Below, piece after piece: positions 26,092 through 38,281 of a stretch of 64,000 bases of DNA (positions are counted from its first letter, which is position 1; each line of letters starts with the position of its first letter). The notes beneath the pieces were generated by a model that was given only the letters and a program-made list of their open reading frames with translations, searched no databases and had not been told where the DNA came from. A program made the position numbers and the translations under genes. The DNA comes from Pseudomonas sp. GOM6 (GTDB lineage: Bacteria > Pseudomonadota > Gammaproteobacteria > Pseudomonadales > Pseudomonadaceae): assembly GCF_029537485.1 (NCBI RefSeq), contig NZ_JARPUS010000001.1, forward strand, positions 124,001 to 188,000. The letters run 5' to 3'.

Positions 26092-27168
26092 TCACTGGGC
26101 GGTGGCGGTTGCCGCCGGGCCTTCGAGGAAGCTGTTCCAGACTTCGTCGCGGGCAACCTTGATCTTGTCTGACAGCGGCGTGAGGGCGAACAGGCGGCTC
26201 TTGGCCGATTCCAGATCGCGGCCCAACTGCTCGCGCAGCTTGGGCTCAAGGAACTGCTGGGCGTCGGCGTTGGCGTTGGGATACAGCGTTTCGCTGGTGA
26301 TCAGCGCGGCCACTTGCGGTTGCAGCAGGTAGTCGATGAACTGGTGCGCGAGGTCGGCACGGCGCGCACTGGCAGGGATCACCAGGTTGTCGATGAACAG
26401 GGTGGAGCCTTCGTCCGGCACAACGAACTCGACCGGCTGGCCGGCATCGCTGGCGCCAAGCGCATCGCCGATCCAGGCCACGGCCATGCACAGATTGCCC
26501 TGGTTGAGGTCGTCGATGTAGCGCTCGCTGTCGATGTAGCGCACGTTCGGGCGCAGGCCCTCAAGCACGCTGGCAGCACGCTGCACACGGCCCGGTGAGG
26601 TGTTGGCCAGGCTGCGGCCCTGGAAGTTGAGCAGGTTGTAGAGCAGCTCGTCCGGGGCATCCAGCACGCTGATGCCGCACTGCGCCAGCTTGGCGCTCTG
26701 GTTGCTGTCGAACAGCAGGCTCCAGCTGTGCGGCAGTGCGCCACCATAGGCGGCCTCGGCCTGCGGCGTGTTGATCGCCAGACCCACGGCGCCCCACAGG
26801 TAGGGCACGGCATAGCGGTTCTGCGGATCGACGGCGGCCAGTTTGCTGAGCATCTGCCGATCCAGATGTTTGCGATTGGGCAGGCGCTGCAGGTCCAGCG
26901 GCTGCAACTTGCCGGCGGCTATCAGGGCTGGGAGTTCGTCATGGGAGGGGACGGCGATGTCGATGCTCTCGCCGCTGGCCAGGGCGCGGTCCAGTTCCTC
27001 GTCGGTGCTGAAGGTGCGGTATTCCACCTGGATGCCAGTGGCCTTGGTGAAGTCGTCGAGCACCTGGGGTGCGATGTAGTCGTTCCAGTTGTACACCCGG
27101 ATGCTGTCGGCGGCAGTTGCCAGGCCTGGGCTCAGGGCCAGCAGCAGGGGAGCAAGAATACGAAACAT
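26092..27168 (-). CDS. Periplasmic polyamine-binding protein, PotF-like
   Basis: The 358-residue protein has a signal peptide (about 19 residues, ending LATA) and begins DSIRVYNWNDYIAP, the PotD/PotF signature. Later motifs (VPYLWGAVGLAIN, SERYIDDLNQGNLCMAV, DEGSTLFIDNLVIP) are shared with SpuD/SpuE, but overall it is more divergent. In PAO1 a similar gene (PA0295) sits here without its own permease, so it may feed agmatine or another polyamine to SpuFGH. It lies 63 bases upstream of the TetR gene on the same strand. Confidence 0.85.
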   Translation of the reverse strand: MFRILAPLLLALSPGLATAADSIRVYNWNDYIAPQVLDDFTKATGIQVEYRTFSTDEELDRALASGESIDIAVPSHDELPALIAAGKLQPLDLQRLPNRKHLDRQMLSKLAAVDPQNRYAVPYLWGAVGLAINTPQAEAAYGGALPHSWSLLFDSNQSAKLAQCGISVLDAPDELLYNLLNFQGRSLANTSPGRVQRAASVLEGLRPNVRYIDSERYIDDLNQGNLCMAVAWIGDALGASDAGQPVEFVVPDEGSTLFIDNLVIPASARRADLAHQFIDYLLQPQVAALITSETLYPNANADAQQFLEPKLREQLGRDLESAKSRLFALTPLSDKIKVARDEVWNSFLEGPAATATAQ

Positions 27169-27241
27169 GACGACCTCCTCGAATGCGTGTGCATGGCTGC
27201 GCCGACGCCGGCGGCGTGGGCGACGAATCAGGTGGGCAGCA

Positions 27242-27273
27242 GAAAAAGAGACGCCGGCACAAGGGCCGGCGTC
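27242..27273 (-). terminator. Intrinsic terminator of spuI
   Basis: On the minus strand, GACGCCGGC-6nt-GCCGGCGTC is followed by C-TTTTTCT, just past the spuI stop. Confidence 0.8.
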
Positions 27274-27283
27274 TGGGTGTTGC

Positions 27284-28663
27284 TTACACGGTATGCAGGT
27301 ACCAGTTGTATTCGAGGTCGGAGATGGTGGTCTCGAACTCTTGCAGCTCGGCTTCCTTGCAGGCGACGAAGATGTCGATGTAGTCCGGGCTGATGTACTT
27401 GTTCAGCACTTCGCTGTCGTCCAGCTCGCGCAGGGCGTCGCGCAGGTTGTTCGGCAGGCTCGGCTCCAGCTGCTCGTAGGCGTTGCCTTCGATGGGCTCG
27501 CCCGGCTCGATCTTCTGGGTCAGGCCGTGGTGCACCCCGGCGAGGATGGAGGCCATCATCAGATAGGGGTTGGCGTCGGCGCCGGCCACGCGGTGTTCGA
27601 TGCGCACGGCGTCCGGGCTGCCGGTGGGCACGCGTACGGCCACGGTGCGGTTGTCCAGGGCCCAGCTCGGTGCATTTGGCACATAGAAGTTGGCACCGAA
27701 GCGGCGGTACGAGTTGACGTTGGGGCAGAGGAAGGCCATGGAGGCCGGCAGGGTCTCCAGCACGCCACCCACGGCATGACGCAGGGCGTCGTTCTGCAGC
27801 GGATCTTCGCTGGCGAAGATGTTCTTGCCGGTCTTCTTGTCGAGCAGCGAGATGTGCACGTGCAGGCCGTTGCCCGCCTGGCCCGGGTAGGGCTTGGCCA
27901 TGAAGGTGGTGTCCATCTCATGGTCGTAGGCGATGTTCTTGACCAGACGCTTGAGCAGCAGGGCGTAGTCGCAGGCCTTGATCGCGTCCTCGACGTGATG
28001 CAGGTTGACCTCGAACTGCGCCGGGGCGCTTTCCTTGACGATGGCGTCAGCCGGAATGCCCTGTTCCTTGGCCGCTTCGAGCATGTCCTGCAGACAGTCG
28101 ACGTATTCGTCGAGATCGTCGATCAGGTATACCTGGGTCGACTGCGGACGCTTGCCGGAAATCGGCGAGCGCGGCGGTTGCGGGCGGCCGTTCACGTTCT
28201 CCTGGTCGATCAGGTAGAACTCGAGTTCGAAGGCGGCACAGATCTTCAGGCCCATGTCATCGAACTTCTGCACCACCTGGCGCAGTACCTCACGCGGGTC
28301 GGCGAAGAACGGCTTGCCGTCGAGTTCGTGCATGGTCATCAGCAGCTGAGCGGTGGGGCGCTTCTGCCAGGGCTCGTTGCACAGGGTGTTGGGAATGGGG
28401 AAGCAGATGCGGTCGGCGTCGCCAATGTCCAGGCCGAGGCCGGTGCTTTCGACGGTGGCGCCATTGATGTCGAGGGCGAAGAGCGAGGCGGGGAGGTTGA
28501 TGCCTTTCTCGTATACCTTGTGGAGACTGTTGCGTTCGATGCGCTTGCCGCGCACGACGCCATTCATATCTGCAATCAGAAGGTCAACGAACTGGACCTC
28601 GGGATGTTCCTTGAGGAACGCGTTAGCTTCGTTGAGCTGAACGGCACGCGGGGGTACCGACAT
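27284..28663 (-). CDS. spuI: Glutamine synthetase-like gamma-glutamylpolyamine synthetase SpuI
   Basis: The 459-residue protein has the glutamine synthetase fold with the ATP/metal motifs NGLHVHISLLDKKTGKN and ENRVAGADANPY-type sequence (IEHRVAGADANPYL). It lacks the C-terminal adenylylation Tyr region of GlnA. In P. aeruginosa this family (SpuI/PauA) adds glutamate to putrescine or other polyamines as the first step of degradation. ATG at 28663 has AAAGGTG upstream. It is divergent from spuA across a 277-base control region, and followed by its own terminator. Confidence 0.9.
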   Translation of the reverse strand: MSVPPRAVQLNEANAFLKEHPEVQFVDLLIADMNGVVRGKRIERNSLHKVYEKGINLPASLFALDINGATVESTGLGLDIGDADRICFPIPNTLCNEPWQKRPTAQLLMTMHELDGKPFFADPREVLRQVVQKFDDMGLKICAAFELEFYLIDQENVNGRPQPPRSPISGKRPQSTQVYLIDDLDEYVDCLQDMLEAAKEQGIPADAIVKESAPAQFEVNLHHVEDAIKACDYALLLKRLVKNIAYDHEMDTTFMAKPYPGQAGNGLHVHISLLDKKTGKNIFASEDPLQNDALRHAVGGVLETLPASMAFLCPNVNSYRRFGANFYVPNAPSWALDNRTVAVRVPTGSPDAVRIEHRVAGADANPYLMMASILAGVHHGLTQKIEPGEPIEGNAYEQLEPSLPNNLRDALRELDDSEVLNKYISPDYIDIFVACKEAELQEFETTISDLEYNWYLHTV

Positions 28664-28852
28664 GATGCAACACCTTTATTGTTAAAAATTTCAATCATTC
28701 ATTCGTACAGCCGTGAGTCAATCTCAAACACCCTGTACTGTCAATAGTCTGCCATTTTGCCCTGTTATGGGGCGTAAAGGCCAGTTTTGGGGCATTTAGG
28801 CCCCCTTGGACTGCCTGCCTGGCCTTGTGGTGCGGGGTGCTCAGTGGCCTGT

Positions 28853-28891
28853 GTTCAATTTTTTACAGCCCTATTGTGTAAAAAATTGAAC
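28853..28891. promoter_or_regulatory. Perfect 15-bp inverted repeat in the spuI/spuA control region
   Basis: GTTCAATTTTTTACA and TGTAAAAAATTGAAC (9-nt spacer) lie 49 bases upstream of the spuA start. The half TTGAACA preceded by an A-run resembles, as I recall it, the PuuR-type operator of E. coli (ending ATGAACA); Pseudomonas uses the related PauR for polyamine genes. A weaker half-like sequence (TGTTAAAAATTTCAA) lies at 28679-28693, just upstream of spuI. Confidence 0.75.
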
Positions 28892-28940
28892 AAGGCTAAT
28901 CTCGACCTCAACCTAACAACAGCAATAAAACAGGTGTTCC

Positions 28941-29693
28941 ATGTCGCGCCTGCCGATCATCGGCGTTACCGCCTGCACCAAGCAGGTGGGCCTGCACCCC
29001 AACCACATCGTTGGCGACAAATATGTCCGCGCCGTGGCGGTCGGTGCTGGGGGGCTGCCCCTGGTGATACCTGCACTGGGTGAGCTGATCGATCAGGACA
29101 CCCTGCTGGCCAGCGTCGATGGCTTGCTGTTCACCGGCTCGCCGTCCAACGTCGAGCCCCATCATTATAGTGGCCCCGCCAGCGTGGCGGGCACGCAACA
29201 CGACAGTTGCCGTGACGCCACCACCCTGCCGCTGATTCGCAAGGCCATAGACGCCGGTATTCCGGTGCTGGGCATTTGCCGCGGCTTCCAGGAAATCAAT
29301 GTGGCCTTTGGTGGCAGCCTGCACCAGCGGGTGCAGGAAGTGGCCGGGATGATGGACCACCGTGAGCCGGCGGATGAGCCGGTTGACGTTCAATATGCCC
29401 CCCGTCACGCCGTGCGTGTGCAGGCGGGAGGGGTGCTCGCCGGCATCGGCTTGCCGGACGAGATTCAAGTCAATTCCATTCATGGCCAGGGCGTGCAGCG
29501 TCTGGCGCCGGGCCTTCGCGTAGAAGCACTGGCGCCTGACGGGTTGGTCGAAGCCTTCTCTGTCGAGAATGCGCCAGGCTTCGCACTGGGGGTGCAATGG
29601 CACCCCGAGTGGCAGGTAAGCTCCAACCCGAATTATCTCGCCATCTTCCAGGCCTTTGGTGAGGCATGCAGGAAGAAGGCGGGACAACGCTGA
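28941..29693 (+). CDS. spuA: Gamma-glutamyl-GABA hydrolase (class I glutamine amidotransferase fold)
   Basis: The 250-residue protein has the catalytic Cys in LGICRGFQEINVAFGG (about residue 114) and the HPEWQ motif (His-Glu dyad, about 221) of class I amidotransferase-type hydrolases, as in E. coli PuuD. It releases GABA from gamma-glutamyl-GABA at the end of the glutamylated putrescine route. ATG at 28941 lies in a weak ribosome context (ACAGGTGTTCC). It is the first gene of the spuA-H cluster; 87 bases separate it from spuB. Confidence 0.92.
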   Translation: MSRLPIIGVTACTKQVGLHPNHIVGDKYVRAVAVGAGGLPLVIPALGELIDQDTLLASVDGLLFTGSPSNVEPHHYSGPASVAGTQHDSCRDATTLPLIRKAIDAGIPVLGICRGFQEINVAFGGSLHQRVQEVAGMMDHREPADEPVDVQYAPRHAVRVQAGGVLAGIGLPDEIQVNSIHGQGVQRLAPGLRVEALAPDGLVEAFSVENAPGFALGVQWHPEWQVSSNPNYLAIFQAFGEACRKKAGQR

Positions 29694-29780
29694 GTAGGTG
29701 AGCAACCGGTCGGCGAAGCTGGGAGGTTTCGCTAGGCTTTAACCGGTCCGCAGTAGCCGCTCTACAACCCTGAGGTCTTT

Positions 29781-31139
29781 ATGACTAGCAAGCTCGACCA
29801 GCTCACCAGCTGGCTGAAAGAACGCAAAATCACCGAAGTTGAATGCTTGATCAGCGATCTTACCGGCATCGCGCGTGGCAAGATTTCGCCGACCAACAAG
29901 TTCCTTGACGAGAAGGGCATGCGCCTCCCCGAGAGCGTCCTGCTGCAGACCGTAACCGGCGACTACGTCGAGGACGACATTTATTACGACCTGCTCGACG
30001 AGGCGGACATCGACATGTTCTGCCGCCCCGACGAGAACGCCGTGTTCTCCGTGCCCTGGGCCCTTGAGCCGACTGCGATGGTGATCCACGACACCTTCGA
30101 CAAGCAGGGCAACCCGATCGAGCTGTCGCCGCGCAACATCCTCAAAAAAATCCTGAAGATGTACGCCGACAAGGGCTGGCGGCCGATTGTCGCCCCGGAG
30201 ATGGAGTTCTACCTGACCAAGCGTTGCGCCGACCCTGATTTCCCGCTGGAAGCCCCGGTGGGTCGCTCCGGTCGCCCGGAAACCGGCCGGCAGAGCTTCT
30301 CCATCGACGCGGCCAACGAGTTCGACCCGCTGTTCGAAGATATGTACGACTGGTGCGAACTGCAGGGCCTGGATCTGGACACGCTGATCCACGAGGAAGG
30401 CCCGGCGCAGATGGAAATCAACTTCCGTCACGGCGACGCCCTGCACCTCGCCGACCAGATTCTGGTGTTCAAGCGCACCATGCGCGAGGCCGCGCTCAAG
30501 CACGACGTGGCCGCGACCTTTATGGCCAAGCCGATCACCGATCAGCCAGGCAGCGCCATGCACATCCACCAGAGCGTGGTGGACATCAAGACCGGCAAGA
30601 ACATCTTCTCCAACGAAGACGGCACCATGAGCACGCTGTTCATGCACCACATCGGTGGCTTGCAGAAGTACATCCCCGAGCTGTTGCCGCTGTTTGCGCC
30701 GAACGTCAACTCGTTCCGCCGCTTCCTGCCCGATACCTCGGCGCCGGTAAACGTCGAGTGGGGCGAGGAGAACCGCACGGTGGGCCTGCGTGTACCGGAG
30801 GCCGGGCCGCAGAACCGCCGCGTGGAAAATCGCCTGGCCGGCGCCGATGCCAACCCCTATCTGGTCCTGGCCGCCACCCTGCTGTGCGGCTACATGGGCA
30901 TGGTCGAAGGCATCAACCCGGGCGCGCCGGTCAAGGGGCGTGGCTACGAGCGTCGCAACCTGCGTCTGCCGGTGACCATCGAGAGCGCGCTGGAGCGCAT
31001 GGAAGCCTGCAAGGACGCCGAGAAGTACCTGGGCGAGAAGTTCATCCGTGGCTACGTCGCGGTCAAACGCGCCGAGCACGAGAACTACAAGCGGGTGATT
31101 AGCTCCTGGGAGCGTGAATTCCTGCTGCTGTCGGTGTGA
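29781..31139 (+). CDS. spuB: Glutamine synthetase-like gamma-glutamylpolyamine synthetase SpuB
   Basis: The 452-residue glutamine synthetase-fold protein has PGSAMHIHQSVVDIKTGKN and ENRLAGADANPYLVLAA for ATP, Mg and glutamate. It is a paralogue of SpuI but clearly diverged, with an N-terminus built on the SWLKERKITEVECLI pattern. It is expected to glutamylate putrescine or a related amine. ATG at 29781 follows CTGAGGTCTTT. A GC-rich hairpin (31147-31165) begins right after the stop and may tune the downstream message. Confidence 0.9.
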   Translation: MTSKLDQLTSWLKERKITEVECLISDLTGIARGKISPTNKFLDEKGMRLPESVLLQTVTGDYVEDDIYYDLLDEADIDMFCRPDENAVFSVPWALEPTAMVIHDTFDKQGNPIELSPRNILKKILKMYADKGWRPIVAPEMEFYLTKRCADPDFPLEAPVGRSGRPETGRQSFSIDAANEFDPLFEDMYDWCELQGLDLDTLIHEEGPAQMEINFRHGDALHLADQILVFKRTMREAALKHDVAATFMAKPITDQPGSAMHIHQSVVDIKTGKNIFSNEDGTMSTLFMHHIGGLQKYIPELLPLFAPNVNSFRRFLPDTSAPVNVEWGEENRTVGLRVPEAGPQNRRVENRLAGADANPYLVLAATLLCGYMGMVEGINPGAPVKGRGYERRNLRLPVTIESALERMEACKDAEKYLGEKFIRGYVAVKRAEHENYKRVISSWEREFLLLSV

Positions 31140-31146
31140 CTGGAGC

Positions 31147-31165
31147 GGGCGCGGCTGCCGCGCCC
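31147..31165. other. Intra-operon hairpin between spuB and spuC
   Basis: GGGCGCGG-CTG-CCGCGCCC forms a perfect stem 7 bases after the spuB stop. It has no T-run, so transcript processing or stability is likelier than full termination. Confidence 0.6.
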
Positions 31166-31222
31166 GTTGCCACAGATTTCATCGGGTCGCCGCCGGCGGC
31201 CCGCGTAATAAAAGGTGTTGTT

Positions 31223-33816
<2,594 letters not shown>

Positions 33817-33833
33817 CCAACAGCAGCGACACC

Positions 33834-33857
33834 CTCCGGCGGGTGCTCCCGCCGGAG
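33834..33857. other. mRNA 3' hairpin after spuD
   Basis: CTCCGGCGGG-TGCT-CCCGCCGGAG is a perfect 10-bp stem 17 bases after the spuD stop, without a T-run. Such hairpins often protect the abundant binding-protein message from decay. Confidence 0.65.
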
Positions 33858-33875
33858 CCCTGCCAGGAGGCACTG

Positions 33876-34028
33876 ATGCCCTCTTCAACTACCGTTACAC
33901 ACGAGCCCCACACAGCTCCGTGCGCGTTCGGCTGGGAGAAAGGCATGGATGTCAGGGAGTGGCAGCGAACTTATCACTACCCCTGGTCGCGCGGTGCGGC
34001 CAGCAAGATCAACAAGAAAGAGGACTGA
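33876..34028 (+). CDS. Candidate 50-residue small protein between spuD and spuE
   Basis: ATG at 33876 has AGGAGG 5 nt upstream, one of the best ribosome sites in the window. The frame runs 50 codons to TGA at 34026-34028, three bases before the spuE GTG start. The product begins MPSSTTVTHEPHTAPCAF and has a Trp/Tyr-rich middle (GWEKGMDVREWQRTYHYPW) and a basic end (SKINKKED). There is no signal peptide or membrane helix, one Cys and three Trp. Such a composition is unusual for a random frame. I do not recognise it. It may be a regulator or a translation coupler for spuE. The alternative is chance ORF content in a leader. Confidence 0.55.
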   Translation: MPSSTTVTHEPHTAPCAFGWEKGMDVREWQRTYHYPWSRGAASKINKKED

Positions 34029-35126
<1,098 letters not shown>

Positions 35127-35142
35127 ACGCAGTTGAAGCAAA

Positions 35143-35171
35143 CCGTACGGCAGGTCGGGCCTGTCGTACGG
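35143..35171. other. mRNA 3' hairpin after spuE
   Basis: CCGTACGGCAGG-5nt-CCTGTCGTACGG forms a 12-bp stem with one G-T pair, 17 bases after the spuE stop. It is placed exactly like the hairpin after spuD. Confidence 0.65.
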
Positions 35172-35241
35172 GCCCGCTGTGCCAGGCGCAGCAGATTTAA
35201 TTCGGGCCCCATGGCCCACTTTTTCCCGGGAGTTTTTGGAA

Positions 35242-36396
35242 ATGGCAGTCGCCTCCAGCGCCTACAAGAAAGCCCTTGAGGGCAGCCAGCAACCCAAAGA
35301 GGTGTTGGTCAAGATTGATCGCGTGACAAAGAAGTTCGACGAAACCATTGCCGTCGACGATGTCTCGCTGACCATCAACAAGGGTGAGATCTTCGCTCTG
35401 CTCGGCGGCTCCGGCTCCGGCAAGTCGACCCTGCTGCGCATGCTTGCCGGCTTCGAGCGGCCGACTGAAGGGCGCATTTTCCTCGATGGCGTGGATATCA
35501 CCGACATGCCGCCGTACGAACGCCCGATCAACATGATGTTCCAGTCCTACGCGCTGTTCCCGCACATGACCGTGGCGCAGAACATCGCCTTCGGCCTCAA
35601 GCAGGACAAGCTGCCGCAGGCCGAGATCGACGAGCGCGTGGCGGAAATGCTCAAGCTGGTGCACATGACCCAGTACGCCAAGCGCAAGCCGCACCAGCTG
35701 TCCGGTGGTCAGCGTCAGCGCGTGGCCCTGGCCCGCTCGCTGGCCAAGCGTCCCAAGCTGCTGCTGCTCGACGAACCGATGGGCGCGCTGGACAAGAAAC
35801 TGCGCTCGCAGATGCAGCTTGAGCTAGTCGAGATCATCGAGCGCGTGGGTGTGACCTGCGTGATGGTGACCCACGACCAGGAAGAGGCCATGACCATGGC
35901 CCAGCGTATCTCCATCATGCACCTGGGCTGGATCGCCCAGACCGGCAGCCCGATCGACATTTACGAGACCCCGGCCAGCCGTCTGGTCTGCGAGTTCATC
36001 GGTAGCGTCAACCTGTTCGATGGTGAGATCACCACCGACGAGGCCGACCACGCCGTCATTACCTGCCCGCAACTGGACAAGCCGATCTACATCGGCCACG
36101 GCGTCAGCACCCGTGCCGAGACCAAGGCCGTCAGCTACGCCCTGCGTCCCGAGAAGCTGCTGATGGCCACCGCACTGCCGGATGACCACGAGCACCCCAA
36201 CTACAACTGGTGCAACGGCACCGTGCATGACATCGCCTACCTTGGTGGCCACTCGGTCTACTACGTCAAGCTCACCTCCGGGCAGATCGTGCAGTGCTTC
36301 ATCGCCAACGCCGAGCGTCGCGGCAAGCGTCCGACCTGGGATGACGCCGTGGTGGTGTACTGGGAAGACGACAGCGGCGTGGTACTGCAATCATGA
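35242..36396 (+). CDS. spuF: Polyamine ABC importer ATPase SpuF
   Basis: The 384-residue ATPase has Walker A GGSGSGKSTLL (about residue 58), signature LSGGQRQR, Walker B LLLLDEP and a C-terminal TOBE domain (about 290-380), as in PotA/PotG. It powers SpuG/SpuH with SpuD or SpuE. ATG at 35242 is preceded by GGAGTTTTTGGAA; the frame back to 35179 lacks a site. The stop overlaps the spuG start by 4 bases (ATGA), so translation is coupled. Confidence 0.94.
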   Translation: MAVASSAYKKALEGSQQPKEVLVKIDRVTKKFDETIAVDDVSLTINKGEIFALLGGSGSGKSTLLRMLAGFERPTEGRIFLDGVDITDMPPYERPINMMFQSYALFPHMTVAQNIAFGLKQDKLPQAEIDERVAEMLKLVHMTQYAKRKPHQLSGGQRQRVALARSLAKRPKLLLLDEPMGALDKKLRSQMQLELVEIIERVGVTCVMVTHDQEEAMTMAQRISIMHLGWIAQTGSPIDIYETPASRLVCEFIGSVNLFDGEITTDEADHAVITCPQLDKPIYIGHGVSTRAETKAVSYALRPEKLLMATALPDDHEHPNYNWCNGTVHDIAYLGGHSVYYVKLTSGQIVQCFIANAERRGKRPTWDDAVVVYWEDDSGVVLQS

Positions 36397-37301
36397 AAAT
36401 CGGCAAACTGAAACGCTACCTGCCCACCGGGCGGCATGCCGTTATCGGGGTGCCGTTCTTCTGGCTGTTCCTGTTCTTCCTGCTGCCGTTCTTCATCGTT
36501 CTGAAGATCAGCTTCGCCGAAGCGGACGTGGCCATTCCACCCTACACCGAGATTTACAGCTGGGCGGATAACCAGCTGTCGATCGTCCTCAACCTGGGCA
36601 ACTACGTCTTCCTCAGCGAAGACGAACTGTATCTGGCGGCCTACCTCGGCTCGTTGAAGATGGCCTTCATCAGCACCCTGCTGTGCCTGCTGATCGGCTA
36701 TCCGATGGCCTACTCCATCGCCCGCGCCAGCAAGGAAGCACAGACCGTGCTGCTGCTGCTGATCATGATGCCCACCTGGACCGCGATCCTGATTCGTGTC
36801 TACGCCTGGATGGGCATCCTCAGCAACAACGGCCTGCTCAACAGCTTCCTGCAGACCATCGGTGTGATCGACGCGCCGCTGCAGATCCTCAACACCAACC
36901 TGGCGGTCTACATCGGCATCGTCTACTCGTACCTGCCGTTCATGATCCTGCCGCTCTACGCCAATCTGGTGAAGCACGATCACAGCCTGCTGGAAGCGGC
37001 GTCCGATCTGGGGTCGAGCAACTTCAACAACTTCTGGAAGATCACCGTGCCGCTGTCGAAGAACGGCATCATCGCCGGTTGCATGCTGGTGTTCATCCCG
37101 GCGGTGGGTGAGTTCGTCATCCCCGAACTGCTGGGCGGTCCGGAGACCCTGATGATCGGCAAGGTGCTGTGGCAGGAGTTCTTCAACAACCGTGACTGGC
37201 CGGTGGCCTCCGCCCTGGCGGTGATCATGCTGCTCATCCTCATGGGCCCGATCATCTGGTTCAACCGTAACCAAGCGAAAGAGATGGAGGGCCGCGCATG
37301 A
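36393..37301 (+). CDS. spuG: Polyamine ABC importer permease SpuG
   Basis: The 302-residue inner-membrane permease of the PotB/PotH type has six helices and an EAA loop (LLEAASDLGSSNFNNFWK). A large periplasmic loop follows the first helix. Four-base overlaps with spuF and spuH (ATGA both times) show a coupled import cassette. Confidence 0.94.
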   Translation: MKIGKLKRYLPTGRHAVIGVPFFWLFLFFLLPFFIVLKISFAEADVAIPPYTEIYSWADNQLSIVLNLGNYVFLSEDELYLAAYLGSLKMAFISTLLCLLIGYPMAYSIARASKEAQTVLLLLIMMPTWTAILIRVYAWMGILSNNGLLNSFLQTIGVIDAPLQILNTNLAVYIGIVYSYLPFMILPLYANLVKHDHSLLEAASDLGSSNFNNFWKITVPLSKNGIIAGCMLVFIPAVGEFVIPELLGGPETLMIGKVLWQEFFNNRDWPVASALAVIMLLILMGPIIWFNRNQAKEMEGRA

Positions 37302-38176
37302 AACGCTGGAGTTTCTCTACCGTGATGCTGTGGGTCGGCCTGGCCTTCATCTACCTGCCCATGCTGATCATGGTCATCTACTCGTTCAACGCCTCCAAGC
37401 TGGTGACCGTGTGGGGCGGCTGGTCGGTGAAGTGGTACGTCGGCCTGCTCGACAACAGTCAGCTGATGGGTTCGGTGATGCGCTCGCTGGAGATCGCCCT
37501 GTACACCGCGATTGCCGCGGTGGCGCTGGGCACCCTGGCCGCCTTCGTGTTGACCCGGGTGACCCGCTTCAAGGGGCGTACCCTGTTTGGTGGCCTGGTT
37601 ACCGCGCCGCTGGTCATGCCCGAGGTGATCACCGGTCTGTCCCTGCTGCTGCTGTTCGTGGCCATGGCCCAGCTGATCGGCTGGCCGCAGGAGCGTGGTC
37701 TGGTGACCATCTGGATCGCCCACACCACCTTCTGCTCGGCCTACGTGGCCGTGGTGGTGTCGTCGCGTCTGCGTGAGCTGGACCTGTCCATCGAGGAAGC
37801 GGCCATGGACCTGGGTGCCAAGCCGTGGAAGGTGTTCTTCCTGATCACCATCCCGATGATCGCCCCGTCCCTGGCAGCCGGCGGCATGATGTCCTTCGCC
37901 CTGTCGCTGGACGACCTGGTGCTGGCCAGCTTCGTCTCCGGTCCGGGCTCGACCACCCTGCCGATGGAAGTGTTCTCCGCCGTACGCCTGGGTGTGAAGC
38001 CGGAGATCAACGCGATCGCCAGTCTGATCATCCTGACCGTGTCGATCTTCACCTTCTTCGCCTGGTACTTCGCCCACAAGGCCGAAGAGCGCCGCAAGCG
38101 CGCCATCCAGCAAGCCATGGAGTCGATGGCCGAAGAAGCTTCCAGCTCAAACTGGAAACCGGCTCAGGCTGCGTGA
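37298..38176 (+). CDS. spuH: Polyamine ABC importer permease SpuH
   Basis: The 292-residue permease of the PotC/PotI type has six helices and an EAA loop (SIEEAAMDLGAKPWKVFF). It is the last gene of the spu cluster, with a terminator 17 bases past the stop. The C-terminal tail is charged and extends further than in E. coli PotI. Confidence 0.94.
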   Translation: MKRWSFSTVMLWVGLAFIYLPMLIMVIYSFNASKLVTVWGGWSVKWYVGLLDNSQLMGSVMRSLEIALYTAIAAVALGTLAAFVLTRVTRFKGRTLFGGLVTAPLVMPEVITGLSLLLLFVAMAQLIGWPQERGLVTIWIAHTTFCSAYVAVVVSSRLRELDLSIEEAAMDLGAKPWKVFFLITIPMIAPSLAAGGMMSFALSLDDLVLASFVSGPGSTTLPMEVFSAVRLGVKPEINAIASLIILTVSIFTFFAWYFAHKAEERRKRAIQQAMESMAEEASSSNWKPAQAA

Positions 38177-38193
38177 GGTAGCCGAGACGAATG

Positions 38194-38218
38194 AAAGGGC
38201 CACTTCGGTGGCCCTTTT
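38194..38218 (+). terminator. Terminator of the spuA-H cluster
   Basis: AAAGGGCCAC-TTCG-GTGGCCCTTTT: a 10-bp stem with a stable UUCG tetraloop and a short T-run. Confidence 0.85.
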
Positions 38219-38281
38219 GCTTTCTGGCCTGGTGCTCAGGCCCTGCCCGCATCGTAGATGCTGCGGCCAGAGCGGCTTCTG

